Shown in pieces: positions 8,166 through 18,181 of a stretch of 64,000 bases of DNA; within the stretch, counting starts at the first letter, position 1, and each line of letters begins with the position of its first letter. The notes below the pieces were generated by a model. It did not search any database and was not told the origin of the DNA. It saw only the letters and a list, made by a program, of their open reading frames with translations. Source of the DNA: Candidatus Leptofilum gracile (GTDB taxonomy: Bacteria; Chloroflexota; Anaerolineae; Promineifilales; Promineifilaceae); NCBI GenBank assembly GCA_016713825.1, contig JADJOJ010000010.1, positions 372,001 to 436,000 of the forward strand, written 5' to 3'. The translations under genes and the position numbers were made by a program.

Positions 8166-9035
8166 ATGAGTGATAAAGGCTATGTACATGGCGATGTGCT
8201 CGTAACAACTGAGTGGGTGGCCGAAAATTTAGACAAAACCGGCAAAATTCGGCTGGTGGAATCAAATGAAGACGTCCTGCTCTACAGCACTGGCCACATC
8301 AAAAATGCGGTTCATATTGATTGGGTAGCAGACCTGAACGATGCTATCCGCCGCGATTATCTAGATGAAGCGGCATTTGCTGAATTAATGTCTCGCAGCG
8401 GCATTTCTAACGACACGACCGTGGTGTTTTACGGCGATAAAAACAATTGGTGGGCCACCTACGCTTTTTGGGTGTTCAAACTATTCGGCCATGCCGACTG
8501 CCGGGTGATGGATGGCGGCCGCAAAAAGTGGATCGATGAAGGGCGTGAACTGACCAAAGAAAAACCCGCCTTCCCTAAAACCGATTACAAACCGGCCGCC
8601 CGTGCCGATTACAAGATTCGGGCGTTCCGCGACCAGGTGTTAGCCCACGTGCAGGCCAGCCAGCCACTGGTAGACGTGCGCAGTCCGCAGGAGTTCAGCG
8701 GGGAACTGCTGCACATGCCAGGCTCCCCGCAAGAAGGGGCGCTGCGTGGTGGGCATATTCGCGGGGCCAAAAATGTACCGTGGAGCCGGGCTGTGGCTGA
8801 GGATGGCACGTTTAAAACGGCCGTAGAACTGCGCGACATCTACGAAAACGAGCAAGGGCTCTCGCCCGATAACAGCGTGGTCGCCTACTGCCGCATCGGC
8901 GAGCGCAGTTCGCACACCTGGTTTGTGCTCACCTACCTGTTGGGCTACCCCAACGTGCGCAACTACGATGGCTCCTGGACCGAATGGGGCAACCTCGTGG
9001 GCGTGCCCATTGAAAATCCGTCGAAGGGCCGGTAA
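8166..9035 (+). CDS. Sulfurtransferase with two rhodanese domains (thiosulfate sulfurtransferase-like)
   Basis: Two rhodanese domains are visible. The N-terminal one ends around residue 130 and lacks an active-site Cys. The C-terminal one carries the loop AYCRIGERSSHTWF with the catalytic Cys. CRIGERS is closest to the thiosulfate sulfurtransferase-type loop; the substrate is not certain. I prefer ATG 8166, which has AGGAG at 8153-8157, over the in-frame GTG 8157. That gives 289 residues. The gene lies between sufD and sufS on the same strand, so it may supply or relay persulfide sulfur to Fe-S assembly; this role is inferred from position. Confidence 0.88.
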   Translation: MSDKGYVHGDVLVTTEWVAENLDKTGKIRLVESNEDVLLYSTGHIKNAVHIDWVADLNDAIRRDYLDEAAFAELMSRSGISNDTTVVFYGDKNNWWATYAFWVFKLFGHADCRVMDGGRKKWIDEGRELTKEKPAFPKTDYKPAARADYKIRAFRDQVLAHVQASQPLVDVRSPQEFSGELLHMPGSPQEGALRGGHIRGAKNVPWSRAVAEDGTFKTAVELRDIYENEQGLSPDNSVVAYCRIGERSSHTWFVLTYLLGYPNVRNYDGSWTEWGNLVGVPIENPSKGR

Positions 9036-9083
9036 GCGATTATCGGTAATCGGTGATCCGTTACCTTATTGATTTGTAATCAG

Positions 9084-9128
9084 GTAATTGAGTAATTGGG
9101 TAATTGACTGCCTGAATTACTCAATTAC
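9084..9128. repeat. AT-rich hairpin repeat upstream of sufS
   Basis: GTAATTGAGTAATT (9084-9097) is an exact reverse complement of AATTACTCAATTAC (9115-9128). Further GTAATTG words lie next to it, in the same iterated style as the sufB-sufD gap. Confidence 0.65.
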
Positions 9129-9175
9129 TTAATTACAGAGTGACGAACTGTTTTTTATGGTGTGACGATCGATAG

Positions 9176-9203
9176 TTGCACATCAGTTTTTCCGCATTAC
9201 AAT
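9176..9203 (+). promoter_or_regulatory. Putative promoter giving a leaderless sufS mRNA
   Basis: TTGCAC (9176-9181) and TACAAT (9198-9203) are spaced by 16 bases. The -10 box ends only 7 bases before the sufS ATG (9211), so transcription would start at or next to the start codon. No Shine-Dalgarno is present, which fits leaderless initiation. Confidence 0.4.
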
Positions 9204-9210
9204 CCACCCT

Positions 9211-10437
9211 ATGCTAGACGTCAACAAAATTCGCGCTGATTTTCCCATCTTGCAAGATGAAGCTTATCCGGGGGTGCCGCTGGTATATCTGGACAGCGCC
9301 GCTTCTTCGCAAAAGCCCCTGCCCGTCATCGAGGCGATGAATCATTACTACCGCCATACCAACGCCAACGTGCACCGTGGCATTCACCGCCTCAGCGAAG
9401 AGGCCACGAATGCTTACGAGGGCGCACGTGAGCGCATTGCCCGCTTCATCAACGCCGCCGATGCGGCCGAGGTGATTTACGTGCGCAACGCCACCGAGGC
9501 GTTTAATCTGGTGGCCTACAGCTGGGGGCGAGCCAATTTGCAGCCCGGCGACGAAATGTTGATCACGGCGATGGAGCATCACGCCAACATTGTGCCCTGG
9601 CAAATTTTGGCGGAGCAGACGGGTGCGGTGCTGCGGCACCTGCCATTTTTACCCGACGGCAGGCTGGATTTGGCGCAGCTGCCGCAGCTTCTGACGGAAA
9701 AGACGAGATTGTTTAGTTTTACGGCCGTTTCCAACGTCTTCGGCACCGTCAATCCCGTCAAACAGCTCATCGAAGCCGCTCACCAAGTGGGTGCCCTGGC
9801 AATGGTGGACGCCGCCCAGGCCGTACCCCACATGCCGGTCGATGTGCAGGCATGGAATTGCGACTTCCTGGCCTTTTCCGGCCACAAAATGTGCGGACCA
9901 ACCGGCATCGGCATTTTGTACGGCAAGCGGCACATTTTGGAAGCAATGCCCCCCTTCATGGGCGGCGGAGACATGATTCGCCGCGTAACGCTAGAAGGCT
10001 CCACCTGGGCCGATTTACCCCATAAATTTGAAGCCGGTACACCGGCTATTGCCGCAGGGATCGGGTTAGGCGCTGCGGTCGATTACCTCACCCACTTAGG
10101 CATGGAAAACGTACACGCCTACGAGCAATACATCACCAACTACGCCCTGGAAGCGCTCAGCGAGGTAGACAACCTGCAAATCCTGGGGCCATCCGCCGCT
10201 CAGCGGGGTGGGGTAGCCGCCTTCACCATCCAAGGCCTGCACCCGCACGACATCGCCGAACTGCTAGACAAAGACGGCATCGCCATCCGTGCCGGGCACC
10301 ATTGCGCCATGCCGCTGCACCAGCTTTCTGGCATCAATTCAACCGCCCGCGCCAGCTTCTACATCCACACCACCACCGAAGAAGTAGACAAGCTGGTAAT
10401 AAGCCTCAACCGGGCCAAGAAAATTTTCCGGTTGTAG
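9211..10437 (+). CDS. sufS: Cysteine desulfurase SufS
   Basis: The 408-residue PLP enzyme is of the class II (SufS/CsdA) desulfurase type. The PLP lysine is Lys226 in FSGHKMCGPTGIG. The sulfur-accepting Cys365 sits in RAGHHCAMPL, the short active-site loop typical of SufS. The N-terminus (DFPILQDEAYPGVPLVYLDSAASSQKP) is canonical. It removes sulfur from L-cysteine as a persulfide for Fe-S assembly. Its nearest partner gene is sufU (67-base gap), matching the SufS-SufU pairs of Gram-positive bacteria. It may have its own promoter. Confidence 0.97.
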   Translation: MLDVNKIRADFPILQDEAYPGVPLVYLDSAASSQKPLPVIEAMNHYYRHTNANVHRGIHRLSEEATNAYEGARERIARFINAADAAEVIYVRNATEAFNLVAYSWGRANLQPGDEMLITAMEHHANIVPWQILAEQTGAVLRHLPFLPDGRLDLAQLPQLLTEKTRLFSFTAVSNVFGTVNPVKQLIEAAHQVGALAMVDAAQAVPHMPVDVQAWNCDFLAFSGHKMCGPTGIGILYGKRHILEAMPPFMGGGDMIRRVTLEGSTWADLPHKFEAGTPAIAAGIGLGAAVDYLTHLGMENVHAYEQYITNYALEALSEVDNLQILGPSAAQRGGVAAFTIQGLHPHDIAELLDKDGIAIRAGHHCAMPLHQLSGINSTARASFYIHTTTEEVDKLVISLNRAKKIFRL

Positions 10438-10504
10438 CGAAGCCCTGTATTAAGGTAATCTTTAGAAGAGTCTGGAACAATTTCCGGTCTCCAATCTCAA
10501 AATT

Positions 10505-10915
10505 ATGGACGAAAGTATCTACCGCGAACAAATCATCGATCTGTACGAGCATCCGCTCAACCGGGGTCATTTGGAAACGGCCGATTGGTCATACGAAGAA
10601 GACAACCCCCTCTGCGGCGATGTCATCCGCATCGACGTGAAGCTAGATGAAAACCAGCGCGTCGCCGACGTCGCCTGGAGCGGCGAAGGCTGCGCTATCA
10701 GCCAGGCCGCTGCCTCCCTGCTCACCGAAGAAATCAAAGGCAAAACCTTAGAGGAAGTGCGCAGCTTTGACAAAGATGAACTGCTGGAACTCATTGGTGT
10801 CAAGCTCAGCATGGCCCGCGTCAAGTGCGCCCTGCTCTCCCTAAAAGTGCTCAAAGCCGGTGCCTACGGCATGCCAGACCCAGAAGAAATGCGAAAATTT
10901 GATAACCCGCAGTAA
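10505..10915 (+). CDS. sufU: SufU-type Fe-S scaffold / sulfur acceptor protein
   Basis: The 136-residue IscU/SufU-family protein has the three ligand cysteines at Cys37 (NPLCGD), Cys63 (GEGCAIS) and Cys108 (VKCALL), plus the conserved Asp39. The spacing between the second and third Cys is that of SufU rather than IscU. In known systems SufU binds zinc and takes persulfide from SufS. The final coding bases and the TAA stop lie within the left end of a MITE-like repeat (10912-11004). No Shine-Dalgarno is evident. Confidence 0.93.
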   Translation: MDESIYREQIIDLYEHPLNRGHLETADWSYEEDNPLCGDVIRIDVKLDENQRVADVAWSGEGCAISQAAASLLTEEIKGKTLEEVRSFDKDELLELIGVKLSMARVKCALLSLKVLKAGAYGMPDPEEMRKFDNPQ

Positions 10916-11004
10916 CGATACAGCACCTCTGGCTGTGGCCGGCGTCTCGCCGTGCCACCTGGCCAGCACGGTCTGGAAACCTGCCGGAGCACCTGAAAAG
11001 CTAC
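10912..11004. mobile_element. MITE-like element, copy A
   Basis: 93 bases beginning GTAACGATACAGC and ending GCACCTGAAAAGCTAC, with imperfect terminal inverted repeats. It shares its first ~32 and last ~22 bases with copy B (14901-14990, opposite orientation). The centres differ but both can fold. The element's left end supplies the sufU stop codon. Confidence 0.6.
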
Positions 11005-11070
11005 CCAACATATTCCATAAATGTGTAGATGGTAGACCGGAAACAAGAAACTGTTTAAAAGGAATCATTG

Positions 11071-11388
11071 GTGACTGAATTTGTGAAAGTTGCCCGCGTA
11101 GAAGATATTCCACCGGGCAAAAGAATGTTCCACGATTTTGATTATGAAAGCGTCATCATTGTGAATGTGGCTGGCGAATTTTATTGCATCGCCGATTTAT
11201 GCTCCCATGACGATGGTCCGCTGGAAGATGGCCCCCTGAATGGGCATTCGATTGAATGCCCTCGCCACGGCGCTTGTTTTGATGTACGCACCGGGGCTGT
11301 ACTGGCCTTGCCTGCTACTGCCCCCATCCCTACCTACCAGCTAAAAGTGGAAGACGGCGACATTTACATCGAAAATCTTGACGAATAG
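11071..11388 (+). CDS. Rieske [2Fe-2S] ferredoxin
   Basis: A small soluble Rieske protein of about 105 residues. The cluster ligands are C44-x-H46 (CSHDDGPL) and C63-xx-H66 (CPRHGACF), the spacing of biphenyl-dioxygenase-type ferredoxins and NirD-like proteins. I prefer the GTG start at 11071, which has AGGA about 7 bases upstream, over TTG 11068. It is the last gene before the terminator of the suf region. Similar ferredoxins are found at the ends of suf operons, where an electron-donor role is assumed. No oxygenase partner gene is nearby. Confidence 0.9.
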   Translation: MTEFVKVARVEDIPPGKRMFHDFDYESVIIVNVAGEFYCIADLCSHDDGPLEDGPLNGHSIECPRHGACFDVRTGAVLALPATAPIPTYQLKVEDGDIYIENLDE

Positions 11389-11417
11389 CCGGAACGCAGG
11401 AAAATAACTTTGGTAAA

Positions 11418-11445
11418 AGGGGCGCTGCCACAAGCGCCCTTTTTG
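11418..11445 (+). terminator. Intrinsic terminator at the end of the suf region
   Basis: GGGCGCT (11420-11426) and AGCGCCC (11433-11439) form a 7-base stem with a 6-base loop, followed by TTTTTG. It lies 30 bases beyond the Rieske stop codon. Confidence 0.85.
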
Positions 11446-11446
11446 T

Positions 11447-11475
11447 TTGACACGCAAGGGTAAATTGCCTATATT
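11447..11475 (+). promoter_or_regulatory. Sigma70-type promoter of gyrA
   Basis: A consensus TTGACA (11447-11452) and TATATT (11470-11475) are separated by 17 bases, immediately after the suf terminator. Transcription would begin near 11482, leaving a leader of about 120 bases before gyrA. Confidence 0.7.
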
Positions 11476-11517
11476 TAGCCAGCAAAATTAGAACAAATAT
11501 TTCAAAAACGATATTTT

Positions 11518-11585
11518 AGACCTGTCAGGTTTTGACGCTAATGGATCAAGACGCATCAACCTAAAAAACCTGACAGGTCTTTTTC
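11518..11585 (+). promoter_or_regulatory. Terminator-like hairpin in the gyrA leader
   Basis: AGACCTGTCAGGTTTT (11518-11533) and AAAACCTGACAGGTCT (11565-11580) are perfect 16-base complements with a 31-base loop, followed by TTTTT. It lies between the gyrA promoter and its ATG (20 bases upstream). It could act as an attenuator, or it may be an inserted hairpin repeat. Its core resembles dispersed CCTGACAGG-type intergenic repeats. Confidence 0.55.
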
Positions 11586-11600
11586 GAAAATGGAAACGAC

Positions 11601-14120
<2,520 letters not shown>

Positions 14121-14260
14121 AATTTATACTATAATGAAGATTGGAGAATTTTTAGACAAGCTGCCAAAATAGTGTTCTGAAACTGGATTCTGAATAGAAT
14201 TTATAACCGCTTAAGTAAAGTGCAGAAAGTTTTTGAAAGACGATCAATCAAAGATTTAAA

Positions 14261-14298
14261 AGATTTCGCAGATTTAGAGGAAAAAATCTGCGAAATCT
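14261..14298. repeat. Hairpin repeat of AATCTGCG type
   Basis: AGATTTCGCAGATTT (14261-14275) and AAATCTGCGAAATCT (14284-14298) are perfect 15-base complements with an 8-base loop, in the gyrA/cold-shock gap. The same words recur near 22430-22472 and 29540-29575. No T-tract follows, so it is not a standard terminator. Confidence 0.7.
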
Positions 14299-14401
14299 GC
14301 GAAATCTGTTGACAAAGAGTTTTGAAAACTATTTACCAATCACTTAGCAAAAAGTTAGTAAATCTGAATGAGCAGCAACAAGGCCAACGGAGATTTTCAC
14401 A

Positions 14402-14875
14402 ATGAATTACAAGGATCAATGGGCGACAGATGAAGACGGCAACCAATTTGTTTTTACTGTAGAGATGCAGCGAGAATTGGAACGGGCAGGGTTGCCCATC
14501 GAGCCAGCCTCATTGGCAGCGCTAGAGTCAAAGCCGGCTAAGGCCCCAGCGCCAAGATCATACCAGGAAAATGATGCCTCAACTTCTGATTCATCTGGTA
14601 ATGGAGAAGAATATCCCATGCCAGACACCATTCAGATTGACCCCATGACGGGCAAATATATCGGCCGGATGAAATGGTATAACAGCCAGAAAGGGTACGG
14701 CTTTATTATGCGCGGGGGCGGTGAAGAGATATTCTTCCACAAATCCAACACCAGCGAAGACCCAGGCAATATCCAAGAAGGCCAATGGATTTTGTACGAT
14801 GTGGAAGAGACGCGCAAAGGGCCAGAAGCAACCGATGTGGAACCGTATGAAGGGGATACGTCTCTGCTCACTTAA
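14402..14875 (+). CDS. Cold-shock-domain nucleic-acid-binding protein with an N-terminal extension
   Basis: In this 157-residue protein only the last ~65 residues are a cold-shock domain: GRMKWYNSQKGYGFI (RNP1) and EEIFFHKSN (RNP2). The first ~70 residues are acidic and low in complexity, ending in a Ser/Asp-rich linker (DASTSDSSGNGEE), and are likely disordered. Cold-shock domains bind single-stranded RNA or DNA. The RNP2 Phe-His and the aromatic surface are intact, so binding is expected. TTGACA at 14309-14314 could be a -35 box, but a good -10 is not seen. Confidence 0.88.
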   Translation: MNYKDQWATDEDGNQFVFTVEMQRELERAGLPIEPASLAALESKPAKAPAPRSYQENDASTSDSSGNGEEYPMPDTIQIDPMTGKYIGRMKWYNSQKGYGFIMRGGGEEIFFHKSNTSEDPGNIQEGQWILYDVEETRKGPEATDVEPYEGDTSLLT

Positions 14876-14900
14876 AAATTGCCAATAAAAATAAAAAAAC

Positions 14901-14990
14901 GTAACTATTCAGGTGCTCCGGCCGCCTCTCGCTTCCGAAGGGCTGCTCTTCAGGCCGTGCCGGCCACAGCCAAAGAGGCTGTATCGTTAC
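14901..14990. mobile_element. MITE-like element, copy B (inverted relative to copy A)
   Basis: 90 bases starting GTAACTATTCAGGTGC and ending CTGTATCGTTAC. The terminal repeats GTAACTATTCAG and GTAACGATACAG (read inward on opposite strands) match at 10 of 12 positions. The interior includes AGCC-TCTTT-GGCT and GGCCGTGCCGGCC palindromes. It fills the gap between the cold-shock gene and tpx. Confidence 0.65.
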
Positions 14991-15037
14991 CAAACTAAAT
15001 TAATTCCACAAACAACCAATCAAAGAAAGGAGTCTTG

Positions 15038-15559
15038 ATGACAATGGATCGATTTGGTGGTGTTACCCTGAAAGGTAACCCGCAGACCGTGAGAGGGGCG
15101 CAGTTGAAGGTGGGCGACAAAGCACCAAACTTTACACTAGCCGCCAATGATTTTAGCCCTGTTACACTGGCCGATAGTGCAGGCAAGGTGCGATTAATTT
15201 CCGTGGTGCCTTCCCTGTATACCGGCATTTGCGATGCGCAAACGCGCCGTTTTAACGAGGAAGCGGCCAGCCTGGGTGACAATGTGGTCATTTTGACAGT
15301 AAGCGTGGATTTTCCACCTTCGCAAAGGCAGTGGTGTGGTGCCGCCGGGGTAGAGCGGGTGCAAACGTTGTCTGACCATAAAGATATGAACTTCGGCGAT
15401 GCGTATGGTACGCACATTTTGGAGCAGCGCTGGGAACAGCGCTCCATTTTTGTGGTGGATGCAGATGATATGCTTCGGTATGTGGAGTATGTGCCGGAAA
15501 TTGCCCAGCATCCAGATTATGAGGCGGCGCTTACGGCCGTTCGCCAACTCGCCCAATAA
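15038..15559 (+). CDS. tpx: Thiol peroxidase (Tpx)
   Basis: An atypical 2-Cys peroxiredoxin of about 173 residues. The peroxidatic Cys65 is in YTGICDAQTRRF and the resolving Cys100 in RQWCGAAG, the spacing that defines Tpx. GNPQTVRGAQLKVGDKAPNFTL at the N-terminus and PDYEAAL near the C-terminus match the family. It reduces hydroperoxides in the cytoplasm with thioredoxin. ATG 15038 has GAAAGGAG five bases upstream and is preferred over TTG 15035 and ATG 15044. Confidence 0.95.
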   Translation: MTMDRFGGVTLKGNPQTVRGAQLKVGDKAPNFTLAANDFSPVTLADSAGKVRLISVVPSLYTGICDAQTRRFNEEAASLGDNVVILTVSVDFPPSQRQWCGAAGVERVQTLSDHKDMNFGDAYGTHILEQRWEQRSIFVVDADDMLRYVEYVPEIAQHPDYEAALTAVRQLAQ

Positions 15560-15590
15560 ACCTGTTTGGTAAACGCAAATTGGTAAACGC

Positions 15591-15620
15591 AAAAAGCCTG
15601 GCACACAGCCAGGCTTTTTT
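15591..15620. terminator. Bidirectional terminator between tpx and a convergent gene
   Basis: AAAAAGCCTGGC (15591-15602) and GCCAGGCTTTTT (15608-15619) form a 12-base perfect stem with T-runs on both strands. It serves tpx on the + strand and the gene ending at 15620 on the minus strand. Confidence 0.85.
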
Positions 15621-15922
15621 TAATGCCGTTGGGCGTGTTGGTACGCTTGCCGGATTTGGTTTTGCAGGGTGCTGTCTACGTCGTAAGGGCTGGTGAGGCG
15701 TACGGCCGTTCCCATACCAGGAACCTGGCAAGTAATGTGGGTTTTGGCCGGGCGCAGGGTACAAAACGGCCGTTCCGCCGTAAAATCAATCCGCCCCCGG
15801 TGCAAAGACCAGGTAACACCCTGGCTCAGCCCCGTAATGAACTCCAGCAAATGCAGCCCCGCCGCCGCCGCATCGATCGTTGTCCGGCTGAGGCAAGCGT
15901 CTAGTTCCAAATCAATATCCAT
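15620..15922 (-). CDS. Hypothetical protein (100 residues)
   Basis: I do not recognise this family. The 100-residue product is soluble and lacks membrane segments. It holds an acidic N-terminus (MDIDLELDACLSR) and the segment HRGRIDFTAERPFCTLRPAKTHITCQVPGMGTAVRLTSPYDVD. A good Shine-Dalgarno (AGGAG, 8 bases before the ATG) and the convergent terminator support a real gene. Three Cys (10, 54, 65) are present without a metal-site pattern. It probably shares an operon with the next upstream gene (38-base gap). Confidence 0.65.
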   Translation of the reverse strand: MDIDLELDACLSRTTIDAAAAGLHLLEFITGLSQGVTWSLHRGRIDFTAERPFCTLRPAKTHITCQVPGMGTAVRLTSPYDVDSTLQNQIRQAYQHAQRH

Positions 15923-15960
15923 CTGGCAACTCCTCTTTTTGGGGGCCGAAGCTGGCCCTT

Positions 15961-16278
15961 TTAGCCAAAATCTACCTGCTCCCGAATTTTGTCTTTTACG
16001 ACGGGCATGGCGCTAAAAAAGGCGTTGTACGCCTGGCTTACCGGATCATCTTCTGCATGAAACAGGCGATCCAGGGCGGCATAATTGCGCAGCCACAAAA
16101 TCCAGATAGAGGCCGGCCCTTCGCCAATGCCGCCGCTGGCTGCCACCACTTCCTTGATCCAATCCTTGTCTTGTAGCTCATCGTGCAGCTTGCGGGCGTT
16201 TTGGGCGTGCTCCTGGGAAAACGGCCGTGGCCAATCAAATTCCACACTCAAATAAATCCCAACTCTAGGTTCGCTCAT
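15961..16278 (-). CDS. Conserved hypothetical protein (105 residues), possibly a dimeric alpha/beta-barrel fold
   Basis: The 105-residue product begins with MSEPRVGIYLSVEFDWPRPFSQEHAQNARKLHDEL, ends with KDKIREQVDFG, and includes SASIWILWLRNYAALDRLF-like text (SIWILWLRNY). Strand-helix-strand order with a short length resembles antibiotic-monooxygenase-like or NIPSNAP-like barrels, but no signature proves it. Shine-Dalgarno AAGGAG lies 6 bases before the ATG. It is upstream of the unknown 100-residue gene in a likely two-gene operon, divergent from the M50 protease gene. Confidence 0.65.
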   Translation of the reverse strand: MSEPRVGIYLSVEFDWPRPFSQEHAQNARKLHDELQDKDWIKEVVAASGGIGEGPASIWILWLRNYAALDRLFHAEDDPVSQAYNAFFSAMPVVKDKIREQVDFG

Positions 16279-16354
16279 GAGATGCTCCTTACGTTAATAT
16301 GGCCAGTGTCAACAAGAAAAGTGTAGCACGCATGTTCTACTGTGGCAATACGTA

Positions 16355-16383
16355 TTGTGTACGATAGTTTGGCTGGCTATACT
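16355..16383 (+). promoter_or_regulatory. Putative promoter giving a leaderless mRNA for the M50 protease gene
   Basis: TTGTGT (16355-16360) and TATACT (16378-16383) are separated by 17 bases. The -10 box ends 8 bases before ATG 16392, and no Shine-Dalgarno is present. The layout parallels the putative sufS promoter. Confidence 0.45.
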
Positions 16384-16391
16384 TCTGCGCT

Positions 16392-18101
16392 ATGAGGTTG
16401 CAAACAGTGCCAGAACAGTTTGGGGAGATACCCACACCCCAACAAAAAAAGTCGCAGCAGTGGCAGCGGCTGGGTGGCAGCATTATCATGATTGGCAGCA
16501 TGGTGCTGCTGCTGCCGCTGGTTTTACGCGCCCCCCGCCCCGATTTTTTTGTGCCGTCAACGGCCGTTCTCATCCTCAGCACCTTCCTCTTGTTTCCCCT
16601 GACCTTGTTCGCTTCTGTTACCTGGCACGAACTGGGGCATTTGCTGGCTGGCTGGCTGGTGGGTTTCCGCTTTGTATTGGTTACCTTTGGCCCGCTGCGC
16701 ATCGCCCGCGAGGCAGGCGGCCTGCGCCTTAGCCTGATCCACACCAACGTGGTGCAGTGGCAAGGGCGGGCGCTGATGGTCCCCGCCCGGTTTGGTGATT
16801 TTCGCTGGCGACGCATGGTGCTGGTGGCCGGTGGCCCACTGGCCACGCTGCTTCAGCTGCTGCTGCTGCTGGGCACAAATGTGGCCCTGCGCAACCAGGA
16901 AATCCCCTACGGCTATGGCCTGGCCTTGCTCTGGCTTCTGCTCTCGGCGGTGATGCTGCTGCCAGCAACGGCCGTTCCCCAAAAAATTGGCAACATTTAC
17001 ACCGACGCCGCCCGCTTCTGGCAGCTGTCGCGCGGTGGCCCCGCCCTCATCCGCCAGCTGGCGCTGACCAACCTGGTAGAGGCGTCGCTGCGCGGCGTGC
17101 CGCCTGCCGCAATGGACGCCGATTTTGTGGCCGCTACCCTGGCAGCCCCGCCCGGCAGCAGCGAGGCGCTGGTAGGACATTACGTGGCCCACTTGCAGGC
17201 GCTAGACCGGGCAGACGTAGCCGAAGCCGCCGATTTTTTAGATAAAACGCTCGCCTTGCTGCAAACCCAACCGCCCACCCAACGATCGCCCATTATTTTT
17301 GCCAGCGCCGCTTATTTTGCCGCCCGGTATGGGCACGATTTACCCCAGGCGCAGGCCTGGCTCAAGCTGATCAAGCCAGAGCAGTACAATGCACTGGCCC
17401 TGGAAGTTGAGCAGATTTTGCTGCGCGTGCGGGCGCAGCTGCTCTTGTTAGAAGGCAAACCCGCCCTGGCCAAAACGGCCGCTCTGCAAAGCAAACGCCT
17501 GCTGCAACAATCCGTCGATTTAGGCTCCGTGCCGTTTGAACTGCGCCTGCTGGACGACATTCTAGCGGCGGCAGGCGACGTGGCTCCAGCGGCCCAGCTG
17601 CCCCTGGAATTGCAGCCAGTATTGACCCAAAAACGGCCGTTTTTTGCCGCTTCGGCCCGTGGGTTTGTGCGCTGGACGCTGATTGTGGTGGTGGGGCTGC
17701 TGTTGGGGTTGGGGTGGCGGCAGCTGTTTCCTGGGCGGGCGGTAGATGCCTACCAGCAGGGAGTTGCGTACCTGGAAGATGGCCAATTTGCGGCAGCGAT
17801 CCCCGAATTTGACCAGGCCATTGCCCTGGACGATCAGTTTGCCCAGGCGTATTGGGGACGGGGGGAGGCGTTCATGGCGTTGGGGGCGTATGAAACGGCC
17901 GTTGCCGACTTCAATCGCGTGGTAGATCTGCACCCAACCACCTTCCCCTCCATTTACGTGTATCGGGCCGCCGCCTACACGCAGCTGGGCAACTATTCCG
18001 CCGCCATCGCCGACTACCAACATCTCCTCAGCCTGGAACCAGAGGATAGTTTACGCCGTCTGGCCCTGGAGTCGATCCACATTTTGCAAACGGCCGAATA
18101 G
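16392..18101 (+). CDS. M50/site-2-protease-like membrane metallopeptidase with C-terminal TPR repeats
   Basis: The 569-residue membrane protein has hydrophobic segments near 29-47, 56-75 and 80-100, with a zinc-binding HELGH at residues 79-83 (WHELGHLLAG), the hallmark of M50 intramembrane proteases. Further segments follow (AGGPLATLLQLLLLLG; LLWLLLSAVMLLPA). Mid-protein there is a cytoplasmic-looking helical region, a late transmembrane segment (TLIVVVGLLLGLGW, ~425-438), and then three TPR-like repeats (AYQQGVAYLEDGQFAAAIPEFDQAI onward). The usual second metal motif (NPDG/LDG) is not obvious, so activity is uncertain. The partner or substrate is unknown. Confidence 0.8.
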   Translation: MRLQTVPEQFGEIPTPQQKKSQQWQRLGGSIIMIGSMVLLLPLVLRAPRPDFFVPSTAVLILSTFLLFPLTLFASVTWHELGHLLAGWLVGFRFVLVTFGPLRIAREAGGLRLSLIHTNVVQWQGRALMVPARFGDFRWRRMVLVAGGPLATLLQLLLLLGTNVALRNQEIPYGYGLALLWLLLSAVMLLPATAVPQKIGNIYTDAARFWQLSRGGPALIRQLALTNLVEASLRGVPPAAMDADFVAATLAAPPGSSEALVGHYVAHLQALDRADVAEAADFLDKTLALLQTQPPTQRSPIIFASAAYFAARYGHDLPQAQAWLKLIKPEQYNALALEVEQILLRVRAQLLLLEGKPALAKTAALQSKRLLQQSVDLGSVPFELRLLDDILAAAGDVAPAAQLPLELQPVLTQKRPFFAASARGFVRWTLIVVVGLLLGLGWRQLFPGRAVDAYQQGVAYLEDGQFAAAIPEFDQAIALDDQFAQAYWGRGEAFMALGAYETAVADFNRVVDLHPTTFPSIYVYRAAAYTQLGNYSAAIADYQHLLSLEPEDSLRRLALESIHILQTAE

Positions 18102-18181
18102 CCATTCTCCATAGCCCAAACGCCAAATTTTTGCCATGACAATACTCATCACTTTTTTGGAACAAGTTCAGTAGACGCTGT

